Source: a virus
IMG/VR virus record: IMGVR_UViG_3300036832_000469
Span: 1 to 41,098 of that record
DNA length: 41,098 bases
Reading direction: 5' to 3' (one strand)
Shown here: in pieces, positions 19,815 through 28,178 of the stretch
How positions within the stretch are numbered: the first letter of the stretch is position 1
How the letters are laid out: each line of letters opens with the position of its first letter
Program-made: the position numbers and the translations under genes
The notes under the pieces: generated by a model
The model's input: the letters and a program-made list of their open reading frames with translations, nothing else
Database searches by the model: none
Told to the model about the DNA's origin: nothing

Positions 19815-20818
19815 CAGGCTAACGGGTAATAATTAAACTCGGTGACATACATATCAAACGGCCCGGTGCCATTGACGAGCGGATTTGACCCGCCAGCCCC
19901 GCCGGCCGCCATCGTAATCAATACCGAATTGGGAAATTTGCTGTACTGATTACGCGGGCGAACACAGACCTGAATGTCATTGAAATAGGTGATGCACCAA
20001 TCCCGATCGATCAATTGCCCGTAAGTATTAAATTGGGTCATGCCGATATCCGCAGCCAACCCAAGCGCCGGTGTGCCGCCCGGAAAATTGTTGTACCAAC
20101 ATAAATTATCCGAGTTGAACGGAAAAATGTCGTTGCCGCTCGGATGCCACAGATGATAGCTAGTATGGAACCCGTTTGCGAAAGCGGCATACCATTCGAT
20201 CAGGTCAAGTTCAGTCGTAATGTTGTAACAGTAGAGTGTAGGCAACACGACATATCCACCTAACCAAAGGCCTACCCATGGGCCACTAACCGGCCCCGGT
20301 ACTGACGGGCTGGTTTGAACAGGAACTACCGGCAGCTTAACTTTATATTCAAAGTAGCCGTCGGTAGGTGCAAATCCAAAACCATTCACATCGGTTGAGC
20401 ATAGATTACCACCGCGCCAAGCACCTCCCGCAATCTGATGCAGGGAGATCTTCAGGCATCCACCGTTGAAAGTTGGATCATTGAATATCACTGTATTGGT
20501 GCCATCGCCCGGCTGACTCCATGCCGCATCGCCAAAGTTCAAACCGTTTGGAAGATTTGCGATCCAGCCAAGATGATTGAGGCCGGCGGGAATGACGGTC
20601 GCATACCATGCGGTCGGATCACGAAATCGCTCCTGCACGGTTGCGGGAGCAAGCTTGCTGCGGTCGAGCATGGTTAGATTTGTTGTCGCCGGCCGGGTGA
20701 TTTGACCGATCGCCTTAAGGGGTCTTTTCCAATTGGCGCCAGCAGTCGCAACGCGGACATATTCATCGCCCGACTCTGGCGATCGCAATGTTTCATTGAG
20801 CGTCGTTACATTCGGCAT
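19814..20818 (-). CDS. GH16-like glycan depolymerase
   Basis: This 334-residue protein sits among head-tail connector genes where no such protein is normally found. Residues about 150-330 form a beta-jelly roll with the GH16 active-site motif E-L-D-L-I-E (E203, D205, E208), preceded by GYFEYKVKLP and WVGLWLGG strands and followed by TSYHLWHPSG. GH16 enzymes cut beta-1,3/1,4 glucans, galactans or agar-like polymers; on a phage they clear host capsule or slime. The first 60 residues resemble an anchor to the virion. Base composition looks lower in GC than its neighbours, which suggests recent acquisition. Motif is clear; substrate unknown. Confidence 0.75.
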   Translation of the reverse strand: MPNVTTLNETLRSPESGDEYVRVATAGANWKRPLKAIGQITRPATTNLTMLDRSKLAPATVQERFRDPTAWYATVIPAGLNHLGWIANLPNGLNFGDAAWSQPGDGTNTVIFNDPTFNGGCLKISLHQIAGGAWRGGNLCSTDVNGFGFAPTDGYFEYKVKLPVVPVQTSPSVPGPVSGPWVGLWLGGYVVLPTLYCYNITTELDLIEWYAAFANGFHTSYHLWHPSGNDIFPFNSDNLCWYNNFPGGTPALGLAADIGMTQFNTYGQLIDRDWCITYFNDIQVCVRPRNQYSKFPNSVLITMAAGGAGGSNPLVNGTGPFDMYVTEFNYYPLA

Positions 20819-21223
20819 TCATTCCCTCAATTCAAACGAGCCATCTTCGGTTTGCTCGGCCTGCGTTGGAATGCTCGCGGCGCCGCTTGAGGGCGCAACT
20901 TCCGAGCGCGTGAAGGCGTCAATTTGAATGGTCTCGTTTTGCCGGGTCACGCGCACATCGGTGATGTCGTACTCGCGGCCATCCAATACCAAACGATCCT
21001 TGGTGGTGATGGTGGACGTGATCGGATACCAGCGGATTGAAAACGTACTGAGCGAGCGGCCGACAATCTGCGGATTCACATAGCGTTCCGGACCCGGCAG
21101 ATTGATTTGCGACGCCCAAACGGTAATGAGGTCGCCCCACGTGGTGGTGATCTCGCCGCTCGGCGATTGTGTTTCGGTGGCGCGTCGGATCGTGACTCGC
21201 CACACCATCGGCCCAGCCCGCAT
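20819..21223 (-). CDS. Head closure/head-tail joining protein
   Basis: A 134-residue beta-rich protein resembling the phage head-tail joining family (HK97 gp9/SPP1 gp16): V-W-R-V-T-I-R-R-A-T-E-T, a T-T-T-W-G-D-L strand, WASQINLPGPERY, then FSIRWYP and DRLVLDGREYDITDV. These proteins form a ring below the connector. The start at 21223 is chosen because a second in-frame Met (at residue 6) also occurs; either is possible. It follows the glycan cassette with a gap of 9 bases. Confidence 0.8.
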   Translation of the reverse strand: MRAGPMVWRVTIRRATETQSPSGEITTTWGDLITVWASQINLPGPERYVNPQIVGRSLSTFSIRWYPITSTITTKDRLVLDGREYDITDVRVTRQNETIQIDAFTRSEVAPSSGAASIPTQAEQTEDGSFELRE

Positions 21224-21232
21224 GGCGCCTCG

Positions 21233-22027
21233 CTAGGTCAAGAGCCGGAATAGCGTCCCATCCACAAGCTCGGTTTCGTTGAATTGCGAATAGGCGAGCG
21301 CATTCAGCCAAGGTTGCCGGTCAGGATAGATTGGTCGCTCGACCGCCGCGAGGTCGGTTAGGCCCACCAGCGCGGCCGCGCTATCGGGATGCACGAACAC
21401 CGGGCAGCCCATGATAACAGCTTCGACCGCGGCGTTACTGCCGTGGGTTACAAGGCAATGGGCGCCGGCCAGATCCTCGTGGAGCTTGCGGCCGAACCGT
21501 TGCATTTCCTTATCGCGCCAGACAAGCGGCCGGTCGGTCAGCCCGCGCAGTGCCGCCGTAGTCCGTTCCGCCCACCCCTCAATTCGATGAAATCGGCAAT
21601 AACTCGCGGATGGCTCGGCCACCACGATATGCCCGCCGCCGCGCTTCCAGACGATCACAGGCGTTTTGAGCGCATCCCAGCGGTCCGAGGGCAGGGAGCG
21701 GATTTCACGCAGCGCATAGGCGTTTATATGCCACCGGTAATAGCCGCCGGCCGAGCCGGGCGGTAGATCGGTGGCGAACACGCGCCGGGCATAGCCGCGG
21801 TCCCAATAGATCCATTGCCGGCCGCGGGCTATCCAGCGATCGATGATTGGCCGAAGTTCCGCGGTGCAGCCCACGATCGGGGTCAGATCATCGGGGAGCC
21901 GGTCGAGCGCCACAAAGTCATGCCGGATGACCCGCCCAACCTTACCGCCAATGCGCTCGAACAGGTTGAGCTTGAACCCCTTGAGGCCGGGCGGGATGAA
22001 CAGCACAACCCGGCGCGGGTCGATCAC
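21233..22027 (-). CDS. Capsule-type glycosyltransferase-like protein
   Basis: A 264-residue protein with a GT-B-like C-terminal half: HCLVTHGSNAAVEAVIMGCPVFVH near the end matches the donor-binding motif of capsule-polysaccharide and Kdo/KpsC-like transferases (H-G-S-x-x-x-x-E-A). The N-terminal half is unassigned. It is the last gene of the glycan cassette and overlaps the TylF-like methyltransferase by 4 bases. It may transfer a sugar to the virion or to a host polysaccharide. Substrate and family subclass unknown. Confidence 0.65.
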   Translation of the reverse strand: MIDPRRVVLFIPPGLKGFKLNLFERIGGKVGRVIRHDFVALDRLPDDLTPIVGCTAELRPIIDRWIARGRQWIYWDRGYARRVFATDLPPGSAGGYYRWHINAYALREIRSLPSDRWDALKTPVIVWKRGGGHIVVAEPSASYCRFHRIEGWAERTTAALRGLTDRPLVWRDKEMQRFGRKLHEDLAGAHCLVTHGSNAAVEAVIMGCPVFVHPDSAAALVGLTDLAAVERPIYPDRQPWLNALAYSQFNETELVDGTLFRLLT

Positions 22028-22668
22028 GCCTTGACCGCCATCACGGCGGTATAATCGATCGGCTGCAACGCGATCGGGCTTTTCCGGAAATAATCATTCA
22101 CCGCTTTGCGCGCCCCGAGCCAGTGTCCGTAGTCATCAACGATTAGGATGCCGCCGCGCTCCAGCCGCGGGTAAAGAATCTCAAGCTCAATCCGCGTTGA
22201 CGCATACCAATCGGTATCCAGCCGCAGCAATGCGATTTGATCCGGAAGGTTGTTGGCGTCGCGCAAGGTTTGCTCAACGTCGCCCTCGATTAGGAACATG
22301 CGATCGGCGTCCCATAGGTCGAGCGCCATAAAATTTTCGATCACCTGCCAGCGCGAAGCTTCGGCCCAACGATCGCCGCGCGTGCGCTTGCGTTCATAGC
22401 TCGCGATCGCGCTTTTGCCATCACGTTTCACATCGAATTTGCTCGGCTTAGTCATGCCGTGGAAGGTATCGTAAAGCCAGCAAGCCCGATCCGGGCAAAC
22501 CCGCCGCGCCAAAATGATGTTGCCGCCGCGCCACACTCCGCATTCAACCACCGCGCCGGGTACTTGCTTTTTATCGATCGCTTCCAAGGCGTGAATCATC
22601 GCCATGATTCGCGAGCGTGAACTTTTGGTGAACGGCGCTGCCTCTAGCGCCAGTGATGCTGCATCCAC
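22024..22668 (-). CDS. TylF/MycF-family O-methyltransferase
   Basis: The 214-residue protein matches the macrocin O-methyltransferase family (TylF): ECGVWRGGN for S-adenosylmethionine, then ALLRLDTDWYASTR and ELEILYPRLERGGILIVDDYGHW, which holds the metal-binding D residues, and RKAVNDYF near the end. The family methylates sugar hydroxyls of macrolides and polysaccharide caps. In this cassette it probably methylates a transferred sugar. The last 25 bases overlap the neighbouring transferase gene. Confidence 0.85.
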   Translation of the reverse strand: MDAASLALEAAPFTKSSRSRIMAMIHALEAIDKKQVPGAVVECGVWRGGNIILARRVCPDRACWLYDTFHGMTKPSKFDVKRDGKSAIASYERKRTRGDRWAEASRWQVIENFMALDLWDADRMFLIEGDVEQTLRDANNLPDQIALLRLDTDWYASTRIELEILYPRLERGGILIVDDYGHWLGARKAVNDYFRKSPIALQPIDYTAVMAVKA

Positions 22669-23285
22669 GGCATGAACGCCAAATGCTTCGGATCGGCCTT
22701 ACCCGGAAAGCAAACCATGCGCGCGTCAGGTGGTAGATGATCGCCCTGCGGCCAACCGGGTTTGCGGTAAGCATAGATCCCGCTCGATGGCCCGACTTTC
22801 CAGCCGGCGGCGTCGGGCAATTTGTGCCAATACCAACCCTGATCGTCAGGAAACGAAAAGCATTTGATATGCTCGGCCGCCTTCAGGCTGAAATCGGTCC
22901 AGAGGTTAGTATGGTATCCGGTGCGAAACATAACGACCGATCCATTGAATGGGCATGGGTTTGAACTGTTCGCCCCTTGCAGGATCACGAACGATTCCCA
23001 GCGATCAAATATTTGATCTAGCTTGCCGGTGATGACAAGGTCGAGATCAAGGCATATTACCCGCCCGCTGATGCCGTTGTCGCGTTGCCATTTCGGATCG
23101 AACATGCGCAGCCGCACAAAGCAGCCGCGCACCGCTATAAGCGGATCATCCTTATCGACAAATATCGGCAGAAAGCGATGCGGTTGCTTGAGGTTTCGCA
23201 TCAGCCCGGATGCGAGCTTGGTCACGTAATCGGTGGAGTACTTGGTTCCCCACAGCCATGTGAGAACCGTTAGGGCGTCCGCCAT
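22644..23285 (-). CDS. GT-A-type glycosyltransferase
   Basis: A 213-residue protein with an N-terminal nucleotide-sugar-binding half. The motif ICLDLDLVITGKLDQIFD carries a D-x-D pair, the metal site of GT-A enzymes, and the NGSVVMFRTG region fits the acceptor side. The C-terminal end is His/Trp-rich (LAFMPWMQHHW). Possible family: GT8-like or a small phage galactosyltransferase. ATGs at the start overlap the adjacent methyltransferase gene. Activity inferred from motifs only. Confidence 0.7.
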   Translation of the reverse strand: MADALTVLTWLWGTKYSTDYVTKLASGLMRNLKQPHRFLPIFVDKDDPLIAVRGCFVRLRMFDPKWQRDNGISGRVICLDLDLVITGKLDQIFDRWESFVILQGANSSNPCPFNGSVVMFRTGYHTNLWTDFSLKAAEHIKCFSFPDDQGWYWHKLPDAAGWKVGPSSGIYAYRKPGWPQGDHLPPDARMVCFPGKADPKHLAFMPWMQHHWR

Positions 23286-23839
23286 AGAATGCCGATCCCA
23301 TTATCGCGCTTGCAGAGATTGATTTCCTTATGCCTGTAATCGCGCTTGATTTCATTCCAGATGCGTGGAACCTCGATCGGCTTTTTGCCGGGCCGGTTCT
23401 CTTCCTTCCAACCGATATCATGGAAGGCGACCAGCCGGGCCATCGGCCCGTAGTTTATCCAATCCGCCCACACATATTTGGTCGTGTGATTTGCATCAAT
23501 AAAGCAGAGATCAAACGGCGCGAAGTTCAAAACCGATTTGACCACCGCCGGATCGGTACTATCGCCGATGATCAGGTGCGCGTCGTAGCGCATATTGCAT
23601 AAGGCTTCGACGCAGGCTTCTAGATGCGGTTGGCTCTCCTTAAAGCTCGCATCGCCGTGCGGGAGATCGACCGCAACGATGCGTGAGCCTTTCGGCAATT
23701 GGCGCCCAATATGCCAGAGCGAACCCCCATGTTTGGCGCCGATCTCCAGATAGCTTGATACTTTCTGTTCGCGAATAAAATCGATGAAAGCCGCCAATTC
23801 CTGCGGATCTTGCAAGGCTGCGGTTTCATATTTTGCCAT
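23270..23839 (-). CDS. Class I methyltransferase (CmcI/Methyltransf_24-like)
   Basis: A 189-residue protein with a Rossmann-type start YLEIGAKHGGSLW (SAM motif I), an acidic D in the VAVDLPHG strand, HLIIGDSTD and a FDLCFIDANHTTKY strand, which fits the CmcI-like methyltransferase group. Such enzymes are found beside sugar transferases. Overlaps at both ends (14-16 bases) link it to the neighbours. Substrate unknown. Confidence 0.75.
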   Translation of the reverse strand: MAKYETAALQDPQELAAFIDFIREQKVSSYLEIGAKHGGSLWHIGRQLPKGSRIVAVDLPHGDASFKESQPHLEACVEALCNMRYDAHLIIGDSTDPAVVKSVLNFAPFDLCFIDANHTTKYVWADWINYGPMARLVAFHDIGWKEENRPGKKPIEVPRIWNEIKRDYRHKEINLCKRDNGIGILWRTP

Positions 23840-24599
23840 TCAGCAGCCTTTGCGCCTCGGCCTCGACCTCTTCAACGCTGATGGCCTGCATCGCAGCGTG
23901 GCAATGCGGACAAGCAAATAGTGAACCGCAAGCCTGCGCGCCGCCGGTGAGGTTGGCATGGAAATCATAGCCCGTCACCTTGGGCGGTATAAAGCCGCCG
24001 AACAGAACGACGGCGGGTAATTGCATCGCTGCGGCGCCGTGATGCAAGCCGCCCTCCGGGCCAATAAAAAGCCGGGCGGTTTTCAAGAGCTTTAACGCGT
24101 CTCTGAATGTCGCGGTAGGGACGAAATCGACGCCTGATAATTTCACCAAGCCCGAACCATAGATCGGTTGCACGACGTGCCAGCCATCGGCAATGAGAGC
24201 ATTCGCCACCGATTGGTATCGATCGACGGGCCATTGCTTGTTCGCGGCTACCGATTTTGTTCGCGGCACATTTGGTTCAATTACCACAACATCGTCACGC
24301 TCGCGGTTAATAGGCTCGTGAAAAAATATCTCTCCGGGAATTGCGCGGAATTCATAATTCCATACCCAACGATCGCCATTGTGCCGGTTATAGATTCGGT
24401 TGCCTTTGTAATAGTGAATCCATTCGATATCCGGTGCGGGTTCCTGTCCGGGCGCTGCAATGTTGGGATTGCCGTAAAAGATTTTGGCCGAATACGGCCC
24501 CCAAATAATACGCTTGCCGTCCCCGAATGCTATGCGCTTGCCGCGCGCTTTCGCCCCGCGCGCCATGCCGGTGGCCATAATGTCATCACCGATTCCCAT
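23826..24599 (-). CDS. GT9-like (heptosyltransferase-type) glycosyltransferase
   Basis: The N-terminus MGIGDDIMATG resembles the start of GT9 heptosyltransferases. The second half shows the family pattern: AANKQWPVDRYQSVANAL, a V-D-F-V-P-T-A-T-F-R-D-A-L-K-L-L segment, ARLFIGPEGGLHHGAAAM (donor binding) and LFGGFIPP. A CPHC pair near residue 230 is unusual and may bind zinc. GT9 enzymes usually add heptose to LPS core. A phage copy may build a glycan on virion proteins or alter LPS. Overlaps the neighbouring small gene by 14 bases. Confidence 0.8.
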   Translation of the reverse strand: MGIGDDIMATGMARGAKARGKRIAFGDGKRIIWGPYSAKIFYGNPNIAAPGQEPAPDIEWIHYYKGNRIYNRHNGDRWVWNYEFRAIPGEIFFHEPINRERDDVVVIEPNVPRTKSVAANKQWPVDRYQSVANALIADGWHVVQPIYGSGLVKLSGVDFVPTATFRDALKLLKTARLFIGPEGGLHHGAAAMQLPAVVLFGGFIPPKVTGYDFHANLTGGAQACGSLFACPHCHAAMQAISVEEVEAEAQRLLNGKI

Positions 24600-24804
24600 A
24601 TCGCAACGCTAGGGTGGCATCTTTGTAATCGCGGATTTTCGCAGCCTGCTGTTCCGGCGTTGCCACCATCCAACCGTCCCAGTTGCCAAGGTTGCTAAAT
24701 GGGAACACCACATTGCAGTCGCAGGTGCGGAATTGCATATTGCGGATCGCGCACCCCTTTTCGTGATCCGTAATGCGATAACCATTGGGGCCCGTGATGA
24801 TCAT
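24586..24804 (-). CDS. Small hypothetical protein in glycan cassette
   Basis: A 72-residue protein with Cys residues at C18, C28 and C30 and a rich aromatic/polar middle (FSNLGNWDGWM). It is ATGA-linked to the methyltransferase upstream and overlaps the GT9-like gene downstream. It could be a small carbohydrate-binding or accessory protein for the cassette. No family recognised. Confidence 0.6.
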   Translation of the reverse strand: MIITGPNGYRITDHEKGCAIRNMQFRTCDCNVVFPFSNLGNWDGWMVATPEQQAAKIRDYKDATLALRYGNR

Positions 24805-25418
24805 TTCTTAACGTCTTTTTTATAGATCGCGGCCGGGCGTCCCGGAAAGGCAAGCTCCGACATATGAATCCGCGTCAAGCGGCATTTTGCCATTGCCTGA
24901 TCGATCGTTGCGAGATGCTCGGGGTAACCCATGAAGGCAAAATAATGCAGCGCACGAATCCCAAGATCAAGCAATAGATGATCGAGCGATTGCCGGTCCA
25001 TTATGCGCACGAGCTTATGATAGACCCCGATAAAGAGTACGATATCAAAAGCGTCGTTGCCGAATGCATTGACCATCGCGCCGGGCTTGGTGAGATCCAC
25101 AACCTCAAATCGGCTCTCCACTCCGGGGATTTCAGCAAACCAATAGCGCGCGGTCTGGATTGATGGCGCATCAATATCGCAGCCATAGACCAGCCGGGCG
25201 CCGTTGGCAAAGAAGTCCCATGCGGCGTGCCCTTTGTTGCAACCCACATCCAGCACCGAGGCGCCGCGGGCGCGCATCAAAAGGTCAGAGATCCCATCGA
25301 GGCGAAAATCGTGCAAGCCATGAACGCGGCGGCAAATATTTTTTTCGTCCATGAACTTGGCGCCGACGGCGTCATCCTGCCAGCGCCAGCCGGGAGCATT
25401 GCGCCGCTCTGCCTTCAT
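24801..25418 (-). CDS. SAM-dependent methyltransferase
   Basis: The ATGA overlap selects the start at 25418. The 205-residue protein has the SAM motif SVLDVGCNKGHAAWDFF, an acidic strand (YGCDIDAPSI) and a later F-D-I-V-L-F strand typical of Rossmann methyltransferases. The C-terminus is basic. It likely methylates a sugar or lipid component in the glycan pathway; small differences to TylF and CmcI families suggest a separate step. Start chosen by overlap with the upstream gene. Confidence 0.8.
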   Translation of the reverse strand: MKAERRNAPGWRWQDDAVGAKFMDEKNICRRVHGLHDFRLDGISDLLMRARGASVLDVGCNKGHAAWDFFANGARLVYGCDIDAPSIQTARYWFAEIPGVESRFEVVDLTKPGAMVNAFGNDAFDIVLFIGVYHKLVRIMDRQSLDHLLLDLGIRALHYFAFMGYPEHLATIDQAMAKCRLTRIHMSELAFPGRPAAIYKKDVKK

Positions 25419-26188
25419 CCAGTTTTCCGTGCGGCGAGCGCCGCCGGATAACTTGCGGCCCAGTGCGCAAGCTCGGCGCGCCATTCGTCGGTATATGGGC
25501 CGATCTCATAGCCCGGCATATCCGGAACGCCGCTGGTGAAGTGAACCAACCACGGCTTAATCTCAGGATTGGAATAGCCGGCGAGCCAGTTCCATTTCGG
25601 ATCAAGCTCGCCGATCTCGTCGTCCTGAAGCCAGCAGAAGCGATGCAGGTCGCGGCCGGGTACGTTGTTGATCATTTCAAGCGTTAGCTTGGCATTGGAC
25701 GGATGATCGACATTAAACAGCATGACGCTTGACCAATTCTTGCGCTCGTATTGCGTCTGCAATTGGCCATCCATTTTGCTGGTCGCAACCGGATGGTGAT
25801 CATGCTTTACGCAATATAGAGCGCGAGAATCATCCAAGCCGTCAAAAATGCGAGCAAGATTGCCACGCACCAGCACGTCGCCGTCCATAAATAGAGCCCA
25901 GCCGTGACCAGCCAGTCGCGGGACGAGAAACCGGGCGATGGCGTGTTCGGTCGAGATCCGGCCATCATATTCCGCGCGCGCCGAAAGCAAGTCCACCAAT
26001 TGCCCGCGGCCTTCGCTATTGGTGACGATTTTCGTCGGCCGGTCATAAAGCCCCATCGCGATTAGCTTATCAAGCACGATGCCGTAAATCGGGATTGCCT
26101 GCGTGAGATGCCGACGCGCGGAACTGCGCGCCACCGCATAGGCCGATGCCTCGCGTGGATCAAACCCGATGAAGATCGATTTCAGCAT
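25415..26188 (-). CDS. GT8-like glycosyltransferase
   Basis: With the start at 26188 (TGATG overlap) the protein has 257 residues. It opens with SIFIGFDPREA, and has a D-x-D-type motif in ALFMDGDVLVRGNLARIFD, the GT8 donor and metal site. Later a SSVMLFNVDHP strand and WLQDDEIGELDPKWNWL match the acceptor-binding part of LPS glycosyltransferases. The gene begins just after the DUF115-like gene. Likely adds a hexose to a glycan; donor unknown. Confidence 0.8.
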   Translation of the reverse strand: MLKSIFIGFDPREASAYAVARSSARRHLTQAIPIYGIVLDKLIAMGLYDRPTKIVTNSEGRGQLVDLLSARAEYDGRISTEHAIARFLVPRLAGHGWALFMDGDVLVRGNLARIFDGLDDSRALYCVKHDHHPVATSKMDGQLQTQYERKNWSSVMLFNVDHPSNAKLTLEMINNVPGRDLHRFCWLQDDEIGELDPKWNWLAGYSNPEIKPWLVHFTSGVPDMPGYEIGPYTDEWRAELAHWAASYPAALAARKTG

Positions 26189-26853
26189 CATAAGCCCCAA
26201 CCCCGTAACGCATCCTCGAGCCCGGCCCTGCGAAAGGCCGAAATGGCAGAGATCGGCGAGGCGTTCACCACATCGATCCCCAATGCTTCGACGGTCGGCC
26301 GCGATTCGTCAAATGCCTTGCGCCACCGGTTATAGTTGTGAGTGTCCGGGTTGGCGCAGCCCGGCCAATCATTGCGGCCATACCAGTGCGGACTATTGCC
26401 TTCCGCCGCCATATCAAAGCCGATCAGCAAGATCCCGGTGGCGCCGAACTGCACCGCCAAATTGAAGGCCTGAAATCCGGAATTGCCGCCGCTGCCAACG
26501 TGGCCCGGCTTGTTGAGAATAAGCCGCTCGGTATCGCGATCGATATGGATCTGATGCAGCCCCGGAAACTGCGGCGCCAGCGGGACCGAATAGGCGAGCT
26601 TGGCGCCCTTGAATTCCGGCAAGCCCTTGCGGTGTAGCCACCAATGCGCATCGCACCCATAGACGACTTCAGCGGTCGGGCAGAGATCGATGTTGCCCTT
26701 GATCGCAAAGACGTGGATGCGGTCGCGCAGGCAATTAAGATCCTGCCGCTTGACGGACGGCCCCGAGGCCACGATCGCGCAACACTCGCCGCGCCAATCT
26801 AGCCACCAGGACACATTGTCGGGCCCGGTCTCGGCCGCCTTGTTCTCAAGCAT
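26188..26853 (-). CDS. DUF115/MAF-like sugar-related protein
   Basis: ATG at 26853 gives a 221-residue protein. It has CAIVASGPSVKRQDL at the start, a FAIKGNIDLCPTAEVVYGCDAHWW block, then GGNSGFQAFNLAVQFGATGILLIGFDMA and HWYGRN. The pattern matches DUF115/MAF-type proteins, which sit with polysaccharide and glycosylation genes and may bind or transfer nonulosonic acid sugars. Many phages carry copies next to tail genes. It starts inside the last bases of the beta-repeat gene (8-base overlap). Function by context. Confidence 0.7.
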   Translation of the reverse strand: MLENKAAETGPDNVSWWLDWRGECCAIVASGPSVKRQDLNCLRDRIHVFAIKGNIDLCPTAEVVYGCDAHWWLHRKGLPEFKGAKLAYSVPLAPQFPGLHQIHIDRDTERLILNKPGHVGSGGNSGFQAFNLAVQFGATGILLIGFDMAAEGNSPHWYGRNDWPGCANPDTHNYNRWRKAFDESRPTVEALGIDVVNASPISAISAFRRAGLEDALRGWGL

Positions 26854-28168
26854 GGCGAATGTTGACTTGGTCGCCGTCGCGCCGCGGTTGGCCGCCGCGC
26901 CGTCCCGCGGTCGGTTGTGAGGTGACGGTGCGCGGCAAGAGCGCGTCGGGTATGGTCGGCCCGACCAGCGAATAGCTAGCCTTTTGAGCGAGCAAGCTGT
27001 TACGGAAGGTGACCGCGTTGCCGGTCTCAGTGAAGGCGCCGGTCCCGGCCGGAAGATTGAGCCCGCCGACCCCGTTGCCGACATAGACATAGGAAACGCT
27101 CGGCGCGCCCAGAACGGTTTTGAACGCGACCGCAATGCCAGTTTCCAGATAGGCGCCGGCCGCCGCGATTCCGGCCGCCCCGAAGCCGGCGGCGTTGCCG
27201 CTGAATGTGTAGGCGGTGAATTGACTAGCCAGCCCCACCGTCAGGGTTGCGGCGTTGCCGGTCTCCGTGAAGGCCCCGGGCGCTGCGATCAGGGCGAGCC
27301 CGCCAACCGGGTTGCCGGTAAACGCATAGGCGCCGGGCGCGGCCGCCAGCGTGGTTTTGAAAAGCGCGGCTTGACCGGTGAGCGTGTAGCTTGCGGCCGC
27401 ACTCGCGATCGAGATACCGGCGGTTTGCCCGGTGAGCGTGTAGCTGGTATTGGCCGCCGTTAGGCTGGTGGCAAAGTTCGCGGCGATCCCGGTTTCGCTG
27501 TAGCTTCCGGCCGCCGAGACGATCGAGTAGTTGAGCGCCGCAGCATTGCCGGTGAGCAGGAACGTTCCGGGCGCTGCCGTAAGGGTCGCGCCACCGATAT
27601 CGAAGATGACGACAACATAGGAACCGGTTTGCGCCGCGAGCGTGGTTTTGAAGGCGACCGCAATGCCGGTTTCGGCGAATGCGCCGGCGGCCGAGACCAG
27701 CCCCGGATTGAGGATCGCGGCGTTGCCGGTTTCGGTAAAGGTTCCGACGTTGGCGGTGAGCGTAAAGCCACCGACCGGAAGCCCCGTGAGCGTATAGGCT
27801 CCGGGCGCCGTGATGATCGAAACATTGAAGGCTGCGGCGTTGCCGGTGAGCGCGAACGTCCCGGTATTGGCCGTGAGGGTGAATCCGCCACCAGCCGAGG
27901 CCGTGCCGCGCGGCACAAACCCGAACCGGAAAATGCTGATAAGCGGATTTTGGCCCGGTATCGAATTGAGAAACCCAACCGGTCCGGCCGCGCCGGATTG
28001 GCCTTGCGGTTGCCAGCCAAACCGGATGATCGGATCGTTGAAACTGACTAGCTGATAAGGCCGCTCATGCAGAAAACCCGTCGTGCCGGTCGGCGGCGTG
28101 CCTTCCTGCGGCGTAAAGCCGAACCGCACATAAGTAAGTAGCGGGTTTTGGCCCGGTACATTGGCCAT
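26846..28168 (-). CDS. Beta-repeat virion surface protein
   Basis: The 440-residue protein starts with three short repeats of the form N/D-P-L/I-L/I, a few residues, R-F-G-F/W, then P (about residues 8-90). Residues about 92-400 hold about 16 units of 20-22 residues with core G-x-F/Y-x-x-T-G-x-A, rich in Ala, Thr and Ser, for example AAPGAYAFTGNP and AGAFTETGNA. It predicts a long beta-solenoid or fibre. The C-terminal end is Arg-rich. It lies immediately before the glycan cassette, with which it overlaps, so it is a plausible acceptor of the sugars. A structural role is inferred from context. Confidence 0.75.
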   Translation of the reverse strand: MANVPGQNPLLTYVRFGFTPQEGTPPTGTTGFLHERPYQLVSFNDPIIRFGWQPQGQSGAAGPVGFLNSIPGQNPLISIFRFGFVPRGTASAGGGFTLTANTGTFALTGNAAAFNVSIITAPGAYTLTGLPVGGFTLTANVGTFTETGNAAILNPGLVSAAGAFAETGIAVAFKTTLAAQTGSYVVVIFDIGGATLTAAPGTFLLTGNAAALNYSIVSAAGSYSETGIAANFATSLTAANTSYTLTGQTAGISIASAAASYTLTGQAALFKTTLAAAPGAYAFTGNPVGGLALIAAPGAFTETGNAATLTVGLASQFTAYTFSGNAAGFGAAGIAAAGAYLETGIAVAFKTVLGAPSVSYVYVGNGVGGLNLPAGTGAFTETGNAVTFRNSLLAQKASYSLVGPTIPDALLPRTVTSQPTAGRRGGQPRRDGDQVNIRHA

Positions 28169-28178
28169 TGGTTAGGCA

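Noticed and set aside
26424-27135. Extended N-terminus of the DUF115-like gene (start 27135)
   Set aside because: The extra 94 residues are antisense-like low complexity inside the beta-repeat gene; the internal ATG at 26853 gives the recognised fold with a short overlap.
27000-28000. DNA repeats in the beta-repeat gene as a recombination hot spot
   Set aside because: The units are similar at the protein level but the DNA copies differ a lot, so they look like ancient repeats rather than a variable array.
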